A stretch of 64,000 nt of DNA from Myxocyprinus asiaticus (GCF_019703515.2 NC_059349.1:28889744-28953743); one strand, 5' to 3'; positions 45,929-58,175 are shown, counted from the first letter of the stretch. Notes: a model not told the origin generated them from the letters alone. Translations and numbers: made by a program.

Positions 45929-46930
45929 AGGGCCCTATTTTAAGACCACTATGCCTTAAGCGCAGCACTATGTAATATGTCATAAGCGCAAAGTCAGTGG
46001 GCATGGCCATGAAGTTTTTATATTTTTGTGCAAGTATAGGTGCAAGTGGGCTGGTGAAAATGCTAATGGGCTGGGTCAAGTGCAATTTAATTCTGAGGTT
46101 CTTCTCCGGTTATTGCACTGTCTGCGTCCTATTATTTATGTCAAGCAACATCGATATAAATGAAGACAGCTCATTCATTAGAATTTGGTAGCCTAAATGG
46201 GCTGTATGCAATGCATCCCCTGCTCTGTGCCTGTATTGTCGCCTGGGCTGCTCTGGACTGCAATGTATGTGTTGTTCTCTATCAGCCTCTCTGGGATTAT
46301 TGGCTCTCGTCCTGCTCGCCCATGTCTCACCTGCTTGAAATATACTTTGCTTCTCCACCATTGTTCATTGTTTTGTAATGTACATTTGTTCTATGGTTCT
46401 CTATTTAATGTTTTATGTTTAATTTATGTACAGCACCCTTGAGCTTTGGGAAGGTGCTATACAATTTTAACTTATTATTATTATTTTTATTATTATTAAT
46501 AATCCTATTGATCTACTGACATACAAATCATGACTAGCATTAGAAGTGATCGATAGCTCTTTGATATCATCTGCTGGTGGAATCCCCAAATTGCAAATGC
46601 AGGAGCTGATTTTAGACTTTGCGCAGAGATTAGTTCTCAAATGGCTTAGCGCAAAATCAAATAAAATCAAATCACTTCAAATCAAATCTTTGCAATGACC
46701 TATTTCTAAGCAAAATAGCAAATTGCACTTTGCAATTACCATACAACACATTTATAAACAATACTTTCACAGTTTCCTCTAATACACCCACAGACAGCAC
46801 AAACACTCTCACCGACTCCCACTTGCGCTGACACGTAAATTGCGCTTAGAATTATCACTGTCACAAAAACTGAATAAGAGGTAGCGCTCTTAGCACTGCT
46901 CCTAGTGCAGTCATGAAAATAGAACCCTAT
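45929..46930. mobile_element. DNA-transposon-like repeat with AGGGCCCTATTTT-type ends, interrupted by a retroposon 3' end
   Basis: Left AGGGCCCTATTTTAAGACC and right GAAAATAGAACCCTAT are inverted relatives. GCGC-rich motifs (TTAAGCGCAGCAC, GTAGCGCTCTTAGCAC) repeat inside both ends. No clear target duplication. The middle (46200-46500) is of another origin. Confidence 0.5.
46200..46500 (+). mobile_element. Retroposon 3' end with ATT-rich tail
   Basis: TGTACAGCACCCTTGAGCTTTGGGAAGGTGCTATACAATTTTAAC followed by TTATTATTATT resembles the 3' UTR stem-loop and microsatellite tail of CR1/L2/Rex-type LINEs. Only the 3' end is present, as expected for 5' truncation. Confidence 0.45.
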
Positions 46931-47961
46931 GTTGCTCAAACCACCTCAGTGGTGCCCTCTCAGATTCTCAGAGACAGACCTCAGGAATATTGATTGAAAT
47001 TTAAAACGTCTGTTCCGTTTGACTAAAGTATGATGGCTTTCTGTGAAAAATTGCAGTCCATTAGAAAATTAACAGCATTAATAAAGTCTCCCCAACACAA
47101 CAGAATACCCAAATCTCGCTTATACTGTTCCCATGAAACACTTATAAAGCTCAAGCTTTGAATTTACAGCTTTCATTACAGTAACAAGATGTTAGTGTGT
47201 GTGTTAATATATTGCCTCCATCTCCATAGCCCTGCTCGTTGCATGTCCACAACAGCGCAAGTACTGCCAACAACATTCACATCACCATCGATTTCCTCTC
47301 TAAATTAAATACACGATTAAATATATGATTTTAGCCGCTGCAAGCCAGTGGAAAACTCATTAAAAGGGTCGGGATAATTATGCAAGTAATGGCTGTTTTG
47401 AGCCAAAGGAGAAGCTATAGAGAATTCGTTTTTTGAATGTTATGAAAACATCCAGGATCTTTAACTGTAGGTTCTCGTGTGTTTGAGAGACAAGTCATAT
47501 TAATAGAGTTTATATTAACAAAACAAATGATAGATATGCAGAAAAAACTTGTTTAAGGGTTGCCAGAGTGTTCTGATCAATAATTTTAAAGAGTGCATTT
47601 CTGTATTCACAATGAGGCACATCTAATGGCAGCCAAATGCAGAGCTGTCTGCGGGAGACTTCTGTTTTCAAGTCATATATTGACATTCTTGAGGGTTTGT
47701 CCTCTGAGCTGTAGCCCTGGGTTGAGCGGTGGCTCTGTGGCTTATTGTTTCTTGTGTATGTTTAATGTAGTATGCTGTAGTGCCATGCGCATATTTTGAC
47801 ACTGCTGAGTATGCCTTTTATTAGCTTTGAACTGACCTTGGATGACTGTGAGGCTGTTTTGAAGTGTTGATTCTGTCAAAATATACTTACAAGCACATAA
47901 AAACACCCCCTTTCTTTTGCAATCCTTTCATTTTCTCTGTCTTTCTTTCAGTCTGAATATA
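46931..47961. other. Intergenic DNA, nothing recognised
   Basis: No coding motif or repeat boundary seen. Confidence 0.45.
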
Positions 47962-48545
47962 CAGTGCATTGCAAAAGTTTTCAGTATACATTGACATATT
48001 TTAGAAAACAAATGAAAAAAATTGAGAAAAAAGTATTAAACATTATTCAAGTCAATCTTTAAAAAATGTTTTTGCGGTAATGACAGCTTTGCACACAGAT
48101 CATGTGCACAAAGATCATGTGTGATTCAGGCCCTTCTTTCTTTGAGACAGATTCGCTCTGGCTTGTTCAAATTTATTGGATGATGCTTGTGCTCTGCAAT
48201 TTTCAAATACTGTGACAGATTCTCAGTTGGAGTTAGACCAGTACTTTGCCTCGGCCATTTTGGCATTGACTTTTCCTTGTTCTTTAGCCACTCCAATATT
48301 AATATTGCCTTGTTTTTGTTCTGCTGAAATACAAACTATGTTTTAGCCATCTAAAATATGTTTTGCTGTATTTTTCTGTATTTTGCACCATGTATTGTTC
48401 TCTTTATTTAAACAAGATGCCTTGTCCTGCTGATAAAAATCAGTCTCGCAGCATGACACTTCCAGCACAGTACTTCACTTAAGGTATGGTGTTTTTTGGA
48501 GGTGTGGGCAGTGTTAGATTCACACATATCGCTTAGATTTTTGTC
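47962..48545 (-). mobile_element. Tc1/mariner-like remnant
   Basis: Starts CAGTGCATTGCAAAAGTTTTC after TA, a typical fish Tc1-type end. The following text (GACAGCTTTGCACACA, CCTCGGCCATTTTGGCATTG, TTCTTTAGCCACTCC) resembles inverted transposase sequence of such elements, heavily mutated. It stops where the DIRS-like relic begins. Confidence 0.5.
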
Positions 48546-48589
48546 TGGAAAACTCTATCCTAGTATGCAGGGCCGGACAAATGCACCTT

Positions 48590-49406
48590 TTGTCCTGGGA
48601 AATGATTGTTCCTCATCCGAATTAAATGGAGGAGGGAAGAATGCTTGAAGGTGAACCACCTGCGCTCTGAAGGGCGTGGTTAGGACCTTAGGCACATAGC
48701 CTTTTCTGGGTTTGAAAGACTGTGGCTTTTGAAAGACTGGGGTCAAACTCCAGAAGCACCGTAGTCACTTTCTGCCTGACAACTTGCACCAGCGCGACAC
48801 CACGCTGGTAAAACGCAGGGGCTGTCCTTGGTGCTAAAGAAGCTATACAGCGGTGGGATATAGTGATGCGCATGCGCCCTTGGAGCCAAGCATGTCGTGG
48901 CACATGGTGCTTCAGCCAGCACTGAAGAGGTCTCATGTGTAAGAGACCTAATGGAATGCCGCAGCCATAAATACCAATGCTTTCTGAAACAGCTTCAGTG
49001 GAAGTGTTCTCCCCAGTTTGAACTGAGACAGACACTGTAGAATGGCCTGAACACGCTCGCTCATGAGGTGCGCATGCCCAATCGTGGAGTCGAGGTGGAC
49101 TCCCAAAAAGGAGCCTTCAGATCGGCGTACATGCGATAAGATCAGTTTCTGAGTAATCATTTTGAACAGGTGCATTTTCAGGATTGGCCGAAACCAGCCG
49201 TCTTTCTTTGGGACAAGAAAATAATGTCTGTAAAACCCTTTTTGGGCTTGACAATTTGGCACAATCTCTATCACGCTTTTCACGAGGAGATTGTGTATTT
49301 CGGCTTGTAACACTGGTGCGTCTTCGGACGAAACCGTGGAAGACAGAAAGCCGTTGAAACCGGGTGGCCGGTGTGCAAATTGGATGGTAAAACCATGTTC
49401 GATCAT
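48590..49406 (-). pseudogene. DIRS-like RT, connection and recombinase remnants
   Basis: HYFLVPKKDGWFRPIL (about 49220-49175) is the RT entry motif. FLGVHLDSTIGHAHL, LPLKLFQKALVFMAA and HMRPLQCWLKHHVPRHAW (about 48930-48880) match the connection domain. RKGYVPKVLTTPFRAQVV (about 48709-48656) matches the recombinase segment GYVPKVPTTPFRDQVV of the young copies. Internal deletions and stops leave no functional domain. Confidence 0.7.
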
Positions 49407-49978
49407 TTATTGCACCCATTCTGAAATACCCGTTAGGGCTCAACATGCGTCTGCATAATGGGACAGAGGGCAATTTGGTTTGTTTACCGTATGATATAAT
49501 GCGTCGCTCACCACAGGGAAGCAGTTGCGCATAATGTGTGTGCTTTGAAGAGTAAAAGGGCTCTTTATTGAGAATGTGTGAGTATCTCATGCATTTGCAA
49601 CGAATGCTGTATTCTTTTTTGCACTTATTGCATTTTTTTTTTTTTTTTTTGCATTTGTTTGAGTGCAAGACACAGGAACAACATTTTGAACAATATTGTG
49701 AACAAAAATATTCCTTTCCCGACAAACAGTAGTGGGGAGATGGGGAACAGTGTTTTGTGTCTCCAATCGAGCCTTTTTTGGAGCAGACCCGGAGGGAACT
49801 GCGGGCTCTGCTTTCCGCTTCAAAGGGTTGTGTTCGTCAGGAACACTTTTGCTGTGCATGCTGATACACAGGTGCCGGTGAGGCAGCAGGTATGGGGCTT
49901 TTAGTCGGGCACTGGCTCGAAACAATGTGAGGGCGAACTGGCTGTGATGTACTCCGTTTGGGCATAAAAGGCCACGTG

Positions 49979-50382
49979 TCAGGACTTAGACAGTTCATTA
50001 TTAACTTCAGGGAAGAATGGGGCAGATTTGTGGGATGCTGCCGTTTGATGGTGTCCGGACTGCAGGAACCATTCATCGAGGTGAGACTGTTCAGGTTCCT
50101 CTGGGGGAGACCACTCAAGGTGAAGCTCTTCGACCGCCCTTGTAAGGACGCGGAGCATCTCCCTGTCAGTGGCGCGTGCATGTTCCTCACCCTCGCTTGA
50201 GGGAGGGGTGGCAGCATCATCCTCTGTCGACTCGCCTGATGCAGCGAGAGACATGACATCATCATTATTATCCCCAGTGTCAGAACCGCTGAATGAGACG
50301 AGGCCGCCCGCTCTTCCAGAAGGGCTCGTCTTGCACATAGTGTATCAGAAAACATGTGCTTCATAGAGATTGAGGGGCTCAC
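49979..50382 (-). pseudogene. DIRS-like gag remnant, middle part
   Basis: EEHARATDREMLRVLTRAVE, LEWSPPEEPEQSHLDEWF and APFFPEVNNELSKS align in order with the young copies (LEWNPPLSPEPSWL, FFPEVHEELTKSW). The acidic Ser-rich stretch before it is also shared in kind. Confidence 0.65.
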
Positions 50383-50619
50383 GGGACCACCTCAAAGTCA
50401 TCCTGCTCGACCTCGTGGCTCCGCCGTGCCTCCTCATGTGAATCCTCGGGTATCACAGAAGAGGCGGGTGGGAGGGCGCGTGAGGCTGAATCGTCCCTCA
50501 GAACGAGGGTGATTCACAAGTGAAGTGTCTTGAGACTCATGCCCTCACAGTGAGGACAGTCTGTCTCCATGAGAGCTGTCTCTGCGTGGGCGCGGCCCAG
50601 ACAGTAGTGATGTCTGGCT

Positions 50620-51345
50620 CATAAATGAATAATTCTTTTTAGTGAACTGGATGAACCAGTTCATCACATCGGATTGAATCATCTGAAACAGTTTGCAGCT
50701 CAAGTCAACACTGATCCACAAATTAATCAATCAAAACTCACTTTCGGACATTCCTGACAGTCACTCCCACTCTAAATGAGCCAATATCCCGGAGTATATA
50801 ATCCTATGATGTTGGTTTTTGCCAACTCTTCTTATTATCAGCACTCCAGTTACACCAACAGTACACTGAACTGAGAACTGTCTCTTTCGGACATGTCCGA
50901 AGAACCGATGAGAACAGTACACTGAACTGAGAACAGTATCTCAAGCTGCTGCCTGAAACTGAGCATGCATGTACTGAGGGTTGGAGTGTGTGGGGACGAA
51001 ATGAAAGCTTCTTATGTACAGAGCAGCATATAAGGATAATAGCACATAAAACATTCTGGAAATATGTTGTGTCATAATTGTCATAGTGTTATCAACGATT
51101 ATCTGGTCACAAAAATTCACATCAACATTACATTGACAGTCACGAGCCTCTGACAGCTCGTGAGCCAGTACACAGTACACACTGAACTGAGAACTGTCTC
51201 TTTCAGACATGTCAAAAGAACCGATGAGTCACCAGTACACTGAAATGAGAAAACAGTTCAGACTCGGAGTCTCGGACATGTCCGCTGAGAACCGATGAGC
51301 TGCTGATAAAGAGCATGTGTGAACCGATGACTCGAATGAGGGGGC
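50620..51345. repeat. Repeat array inserted in the DIRS-like relic
   Basis: Three or more imperfect units contain CAGTACACTGAACTGAGAAC, TCTCTTTCGGACATGTCCGA and GAACCGATGAG (about 50857, 50912, 51173 and 51231). The stretch begins with TGAACTGGATGAACCAGTTC, a palindrome. Origin not identified. Confidence 0.55.
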
Positions 51346-51398
51346 AAAATCTAAGTTTCTTTATGGTTTCTCATGGTTTCTGTGAAAAGTTGAGTTGA

Positions 51399-51596
51399 TT
51401 AAGAAGACTTTTTTACTTTATATACTTTAGACATGTAGCTAAAACAATAATGTATGCACATCATTGCCCTTTTTGGGTGCTTTAGTTGAAAAACTTTCGG
51501 ACTTCCCATCTCTACCAAACAGTAAGCGCAGCTATCATGCTGATCTGACGGCGGGATGTGCCTCTCGCACAAGGTAAACTTACGGAACGACATCAT
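51399..51596 (-). pseudogene. DIRS-like gag N-terminus remnant
   Basis: FRKFTLCERHIPPSDQHDSC and AYCLVE match the Cys/His start FRLCVIPGCGRYLSASDGHD and CLTCLG of the young copies in spacing and order. The frame is lost soon after. Confidence 0.6.
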
Positions 51597-52110
51597 TAAA
51601 AAGACCCGAACACGTAAGTTTCTGTTTTAGATATATAACTACGTAAATAAATATATATTTATACTTATATCACACAATATACAATACACAATTGATACAC
51701 AAACCCTGCCGAAGCGCTGCGGGGAATTAGGATGCTGAGGCCCGTTCACCAGCGAAGCATCAAGCGGCGAGGTGGTGTGATGTTCGCCGGAGCACTGCAG
51801 GGGAGCGGAAAGTCTTCCCGCGAAGATTCTGCCCGCTGACTCATGTAAATTGACGGTGAAGGTAGAGGGCTTCTAGGCAAGAGATGATCGCTGTCTTGAA
51901 GGAGGTTGTTCTGAGGAAATGGTGTTTGTGCACCTGTTTTTATAGCGGACAGTTTCGAGCCAAAACAGGTGGGGCCCAAACACCATAGCCAATATTAGAA
52001 TATTGGCATTATTGTAGAAAGGTTTCAACTAGGTAATGTAAGAAGGCACTCCCCATATGCGTTAATAAACGCAATGTCAAATGTACTGAGTCGTAAGGGA
52101 AGACCATGCT

Positions 52111-53229
52111 CCAGAGATACAGCCAGAGCTCTGGGACAGCGCAGAGCAAAACTTGCATGATTCTGTCGGGCTTTACGTGATATCGTGGCTTATGTGATCC
52201 ATTTGAATTCTAAAGAGAACATTCTAGTATAAAGCTTTATATGGATGAATTTGAACTTCTCAAATTGCTAGACAATCCTGACATTAACAGCACAGATGAG
52301 GTAAAGAGACAACTGTATGAAATGCATCAAAACTGATTACCAGGTTTTTAAAATACACATTAACATCCAAAATAAAACGTTTTAATTTTAGTAACACCAA
52401 CTGGTATCTGGTATAGATGATTAGGGCGAGTCTATAAGAATTAATTTTTGTTGTTAATCATTATTCTGTCATTCACTTACCTTTATTTTGATCCAGACCC
52501 ATAGGACTTTCTTCCATGAATGAAAAAAAGATTCATGTATTTTTGGAAAAAGGTGCAATTAAATTTAATGGTGACTGAGTTTAATCTACCCAATATCACC
52601 TTTTGTACTCCGTGGAATTTTTAACTGTGAAGTTGTATTTAAAGGTTTCTAAACATGTTTAGGCAATTCGTTTTTCATATCAGATACTAGCCTATAGTTT
52701 TTTTTTTGTTTTTTTTTTTAGTAAGGCTATCTACATTAGGCTAACCACAGTATTGTTGAGCCATCCATGGTCTGACCTATGCTTATTACAAATGCCACTG
52801 TTAGAAAATGGAAGAACACTGGTAAACTTTCATGAAGGCAAATACAATTTAGAAAAGTTAAAGGGGTTCAAATCTAAACTTCCATGGACAAATGGACAGT
52901 TTTCTGCCAAGTTTTCTGCTTGTTCTTACTGGCCATGTTTGCCCTCAGATATTCTAAAGATGACTTAAGTCTGTGACTGTGACCTGCTGAACTTTATATT
53001 ATTCTTGTCCAAATAATAATAAAAAAAAAATGCATACAATAACAGTCTCCATTTGTTTTTAACACTTTTTGTGGGAAGGGGGATTTTGGTTAGTGAAAAT
53101 GCTGAGAGGCTATAGTGACTTTGGAATACAACTAGCCACAGTGGCTGGTGAGCCAAAAACTAAATGTCAAGCCCTGGGGAGATGCAGATATAAACACGGA
53201 GACAGCGGCAACTGCAAAAGCCGGTTTAA
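52111..53229. other. Intergenic DNA, nothing recognised
   Basis: T-rich runs at 52700-52720. An open frame at 53069-53257 has no recognised motif. Confidence 0.4.
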
Positions 53230-53350
53230 ACCTTTCAGTAAAAATCTTCCATTATAATAGTTGACCCTTGTCGTACTGTATGCCAGTGTGGTTTGATTAT
53301 GTTCTTACCCAAGTGAAATGATGGTAAAATTCACAAAAATTATTCTTATT
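53230..53350. repeat. ~120-bp direct repeat, left copy
   Basis: CCTTTCAGTAAAAATCTTCC through TTCACAAAAATTA recurs at 54440-54577 with small changes and one short extra stretch. The two copies are 1.2 kb apart and enclose the Tc1 fragment. Confidence 0.7.
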
Positions 53351-53473
53351 TAAGTGAGTCTGGGTAGCGCACATTGATGGGATAACTGTTCGTACAGAAT
53401 TCCTACTGTAACTGCAGCCCTGCTGGTGTGATCTAACTACGAAATCTTTTTACACTTAGCAATTGGGTTACTA

Positions 53474-53767
53474 TCATGCTTCTTTGACAAACTCTAGACG
53501 TGCTTTCATGTGGTTCTTTTTGAGTAATGGGTTATTTTGTGCCACAATCCCATACAGGCCAGTGTTATGCAGAAATCTATAATACTTTATGATTGACTGG
53601 TGCACCTTGAATCCACTGTGATCTACTGAACTCCGTAGATCATTCACAGTGATTGTTAGCCTCTCTGTGGTTTCTCTCGTAAGAGTTCCTAACAAAAAAC
53701 AATGTCTCATTAACATATGTATTTCTTTTGTTTCAGGGCTTGGCAATAAATTTATCTCAGGGCACAA
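53474..53767 (-). pseudogene. Tc1-type transposase N-terminal fragment
   Basis: An open minus-strand stretch reads TRETTERLTITVNDLRSSV, FKVHQSIIKYYRFLHNTGL and NPLLKKNHMKARLEFVKEA. This is the second helix-turn-helix of a Tc1 transposase and the KKPLL-x-KHxxARLxFA linker. The catalytic domain is absent and no terminal repeats were found, so it is a fragment. It is a different family from the copies at 23157 and 37930. Confidence 0.7.
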
Positions 53768-54439
53768 AATGTTTGACTTCAGTTTATTTAGTAAATGGAA
53801 GAATTAAAGGGTAAAGGGTCTCCAAGACAATGTATACAATATTTCGTTATTGTGAACTTGCTAAAAACTATGTGTAAAAACAAATAAAAAAAAAATAAAT
53901 AAAAAAAAAAGTGACATCTCCCCTGCTGGGAAAATGTAGGACTGGTTTAAGGTGTTCTAGTTCGTCTCCCAGTCTAGCTGATCTTCTGGTGGTTTAGCTG
54001 ATCTCCCAGCTGAAAACTGAAAGCAATTTTCTGCAGAGCCAGATATCTTGAAGTCTTGGCTACAAAAAAGCTATTGAATATTTTCACCATTCTTGCCCAG
54101 GAAAATGATGGGGGGTACATGATATCACAATCGCTGAAACAAAAACTATTCCTTCTCTTTAAATATTATAGGCTTTTCAGCAAAAATAAATAAATAAATA
54201 AATAAATAAAAAATAAAAAAACAATTATAGAAGTCCCAGAAAAAGAAACAACAACAATGGAAAAGGTACCATACATACATATCCAAACATTGTTTTGGCC
54301 ATTTGTAATAAAAAATAAATAAAAACAAAATCATTATACATTAATGACATAAACACACGTGACAACCTGCGCAGATAGAAATGTGACAACATGCCCTACC
54401 TGACTTTCTGGAAAAGTACCTCTGTCGTAAGAACACATT

Positions 54440-54577
54440 TAAAACTTTCAGTCAAAATCTTCGATTATAATAATTGACCCTTGTCATAATGTATGCCAGT
54501 GTGGTTTGTTTATGTTGTTTACCCAAGTGAAAAGATGGTGAAAATTTACTTCAGAGGGTAAAATTCACAAAAATTAG
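54440..54577. repeat. ~120-bp direct repeat, right copy
   Basis: Partner of 53230-53350. Confidence 0.7.
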
Positions 54578-54799
54578 TGGGTTTTGAACTAGTTGTTTGA
54601 AACCAAAATAATTAAAATAAAAACCTATAGAAAACATGCATTTGCATAATTGGACTTTTCACTCCATATCTTATTGTTACTGAGATATAGCCCTTGTGAC
54701 AACTATGGTCCTACTCAAGTACCCGACGTGGTCTTCTGCTGTTGTAGCCCATCCGCCTCAAGGTTCGATGTGTTGTGTATTCTATTCTGCTCACTACAA

Positions 54800-55228
54800 T
54801 TGTACAGAGTGGTTATCTGAGTTACCGAAGCCTTTCTGTCAGCTCAAACCAGTCTGGCCATTCTCCATTGACCTCTCTCAACAACAAGGCATTTCCGTCT
54901 GCAGAACTGCCGCTCACTGGATGTTTTTTTTTTTTGTATTTGGCACCATTCTGAGTAAACTTTAGAGACTGTTATGCATGAAAATCCCAGGAGATCAGCA
55001 GTTACAGAAATACTCAAACCAGCCTGTCAGGCACCAACAGTCATGCCATGGTCGAAATCACAGAGATCACATTTTTCCCCATTCTGACGGTTGATGTGAA
55101 CATTAACTGAAGCTTCTGACCCATATCTGAATGATTTTATGCATTGCACTGCTTCCACACGATTGGCTGATAATCACATGAATAAGTAGGTGTACAGGTG
55201 TTGCTAATAAAGTGCTCAGTGAGTGTAT
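54800..55228. mobile_element. Dispersed fish repeat, unclassified
   Basis: Contains CTCACTGGATGTTTTTT, GAGACTGTTATGCATGAAAA, CAAACCAGCCTGTCAGGCAC and the end TAATAAAGTGCTCAGTGAG, which I recall as a very common repeat of fish genomes. The class is not certain and no coding frame is present. Confidence 0.5.
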
Positions 55229-57183
55229 GTATTTCATACTCTAAATCAAAAACTGACTTAAACCCAAACTGCTCTCAGTTGATGCTAATAAGACTATAGC
55301 TAAACCAATTCCACTGTAAATGACATCTCACATTTGCACATTTTACATCTCTCAAATCCAACATGATAGCAGAGAGCTTCTTTGATATGCTTCGAAAATA
55401 GCAGATCATTACAATGTACTTCAATTTCTCAGGTTTACTCCAGAAAAAATTTACAACTACCAATTTTTGCCTCAGCTGTTACTTTTTCTCTCACCCCCCC
55501 CCCCCCCCCTCACAACCTATTGTCATGATCAAAATAGGGGGCTTGAACAGGAATGGGAAAAAAACTCTAGCCAATCATGAGTAGGAGAATGCAGCTTTGG
55601 GGAGGGTAACCCCCTCAGGGAAATGCAGAGCAATCAGACACACATAGAGCTATCAGCAACTCAATCTGCAGATTAGGACAGGCAGGCCTCAAGCTCCACA
55701 ACTTTAGGATAAGACAGACCCTCCATGCCTTTCTAAAGTGTCCACAAATCAACTGTAAATTGCCACTCAGAAAATGAGTTTTTGAACCCCGTAAACTCAT
55801 TCAATTATCTTCGGAGAAAGGTCGGAGAACAGTTGCAGAGTTTTGTGTTGGCTGGCTAAAAAACTTTTCATGTCGAGCTGGAAAAAGTACATTTCAGTAT
55901 GTCATATCTAGATCATGGCTCATCAGCTGAGAACTGTAAAAGCCTCTCACTTAGAGTTGAGACTTTAAGTGTTCTGTCTGCTTTGATACTCTGTCATCAT
56001 TCTTCACCCAGATCACTTCAGTTTCCTTCCGTTAAATGCTGCCACTTCATTTTAAAAGCATGTCATTATGCGATACATTTTCTTGCACCTTCAAAGTGCC
56101 TCACTAAAAAATTGACTATTCTTTTGTGGAGAATATTGTCAAGAAGCCACTGGAGAATGTGAGCAATGTCGTACACCACTTCACGTCATATATAGAAGTT
56201 TCTAGCTAAAATTGGTGCACTCTTTTTCCTGGAACCAAACTACGCCTGCCAGAACCATGTTTACTTTGTTTAGAACTGACCTGCAATTGTTTGGAAGTCT
56301 TCTATCATAATCAAATGCCAAACCCTTAGTCATCCAAGGTGTATTCTGCTGACTTTTGCAGCTTTGTCAACAGGGACAACATCTCAAGGGCACAAGATAT
56401 TTGGTAAACTGTGCTTGTAGCCAGGGGTTAAATGGCTTGCTGGAGGCTGGAACATTTCATGTAAATGAAGTTCGGAAGGAGATTGACCTGCATCCTTGAT
56501 CACTGCAGCATCATTCATTCTGATTAGGGCACAGATCCACACGACTCATCTATGCTGGTCTGATGGATTAGCCAGCCAGACTAAAACCTCCTACAGGAAT
56601 TCAAAAACCCTACAGTTTAATCTCCTGATAATATTTAAGAATGAGCAGACAACACCAGCCTAGATGCAAGGCAAACACAACTATAATGCTACTATTTCTC
56701 AATAATTGTTGGATAAGAAGCAGCTTTGCAATTGTGATGATGTTTATTTTGCCTTCTAAATCTTGATACCCTGTATCTGCAGTGCTATATGACATTGCAA
56801 ATGATAGAGACCCTCTGCAAAGTCACTTAGATTGGATCGCTATTGAAAAAAATGAACAGCCCTTCATTAGCCCTCGGTGAGAATGAATATTGACTTTAAT
56901 ATACACTGTCAGATTTTTTTAGTTCTTCTTAGTGCCTGTCATATTCAAGGGCTTTCTCGCTGCTAGTGCTGAGTAGCACCAGTAACCACCCTATTGCCTG
57001 GGAATGGTCTCCTGCTGTCAAATGACTCACGTTTTGTTTATCACCCTCCCAACCCACTATACAGGATTATCATAGATATAGAATAGACGTAATCAGGTTA
57101 ATCTGAGCATGGGGGGGGGGGGGGGGGACAGACTTTGTTCCCTGTTCCCCTCATTCTTAACAATCATGTTCCATTGATAGCAG
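55229..57183. other. Intergenic DNA with poly(C) and poly(G) runs
   Basis: Poly(C) of about 15 bases near 55495-55510 and poly(G) of about 17 bases at 57111-57128. No gene recognised. The short open frames lack family motifs. Confidence 0.45.
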
Positions 57184-57366
57184 AGTGGTGGTGGTGTAGT
57201 GGGCTAAAGCACATAACTGGTAATCAGGTTGCTGGTTCAATCCCCGCAGCCACCACCATTGTGTCCTTCAGCAAGGCACTTAACTCCTGGTTGCTCTTTG
57301 GGGTATTGTCCCTGTAAAAAGTGCACTGTAAGTTGCTTTGGATAAAAGTATCTGGTAAATGTATTG
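57184..57366 (+). mobile_element. tRNA-derived SINE with L2-type 3' tail
   Basis: tRNA-like head with an A-box-like TAGTGGGCTAAAGC and a B box GGTTCAATCC (57234-57243). The central TTGTGTCCTTCAGCAAGGCA is the type found in V-SINE-like fish families. The tail AGTTGCTTTGGATAAAAG matches the 3' end of the L2 LINE at 59620. It would be transcribed by RNA polymerase III and mobilised by that LINE type. Confidence 0.75.
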
Positions 57367-57859
57367 ACTTTATGTTTGGGGTCCCAGAGACCCCAATGCT
57401 TTATGTGTAAAAATAATAATTGTAATCTTGAAATTAACCTTTATCTTCCCCTTAAATTATTTTAATATGTTTCTCTGATTTTATAAAACACCAAGGGACA
57501 GATTTTATTGAAGGTTTAACTCTCGCGTTTATCAGAAATAGACATGCACTTTTCAGAAATGTGACTGATGTTCAAAAATAAATAAAAAAATCTTTTGGGG
57601 GTTAGTTTGACCCTGGCAAAAACACAGTTTAGAAAAACATGATAAAACAAACCAAACTGGTAGGAATGCACTGTTATAGTGTGTAATTAATGAAGATTAA
57701 TTCATTGTATTTAATCACGTTTTACACTTGATGTCTGTAAAACCCTCAACATAAATAATGTAAAATTTTTCATTGAGGGCGTGTGATGATTGTTATCAAG
57801 TTTTGTTTATAATCAGTTCTCATAAGATTAGGAAAAGTCATATACCTCATACTTAAATG

Positions 57860-58130
57860 TTAAAGAGTCAGTTAAAAAAAAAAAAAGAAAAAGAAACTTC
57901 TGTCATCATTTAATCACCCTTGTGTTGTTCCAAACCCATACAACTTCTGTGGAATGCAAAAGAAAATATTAGAAAGAATGTTCAGGACTTAGAGTCTCAG
58001 TCAATATTCACTTTCATTGTATGAAAAAAGATGCAATATAAGTGAGTGGGACTGTCCGCCCATAACATTCTAGCTAACACCTTCTTTTGTGGTACACAGA
58101 AGACAGAAATTCATACCGGGTTTGAGCTTT
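57860..58130. mobile_element. TTAA MITE (type B), degraded
   Basis: TTAAAGAGTCAGTTAA start, then CTGTCATCATTTAATCACC, GTTGTTCCAAACCC and the inverse-like ACAGAAGACAGAAATTCATAC. The left border is TTAA, the right end is not clear. Confidence 0.55.
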
Positions 58131-58175
58131 TATTTTGGCCTTGGCGTTTCTAAGACCCCAAAGAAAACATGAGGG

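Larger units (their letters stand above)
48550..52110 (-). mobile_element. Old divergent DIRS-like element, decayed
   Basis: Minus-strand order: possible left end (about 52110-51950), gag N-terminus (51596-51399), gag middle (50382-49979), RT start, connection domain, recombinase piece (48720-48590). The RT catalytic core is missing between SHVRR and FLGVHLDS near 49130. Most of RNase H and the recombinase N-terminus are missing near 48765. An unrelated repeat occupies about 50600-51395. It is much more diverged from copies 1-4 than they are from each other. Confidence 0.7.

Noticed and set aside
46160..46442. Overlapping open frames on the plus strand as a small gene
   Set aside because: They lie in a retroposon 3' end with an ATT tail and show no conserved protein motif.
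53069..53257. Plus-strand open frame containing CRYKHGDSGNC as a possible exon
   Set aside because: No family recognised and no clear splice sites. It is short and isolated.
57184..57256. A genuine tRNA gene
   Set aside because: A and B boxes are present but the stems do not form a proper cloverleaf, and the sequence continues into a SINE body and L2 tail.
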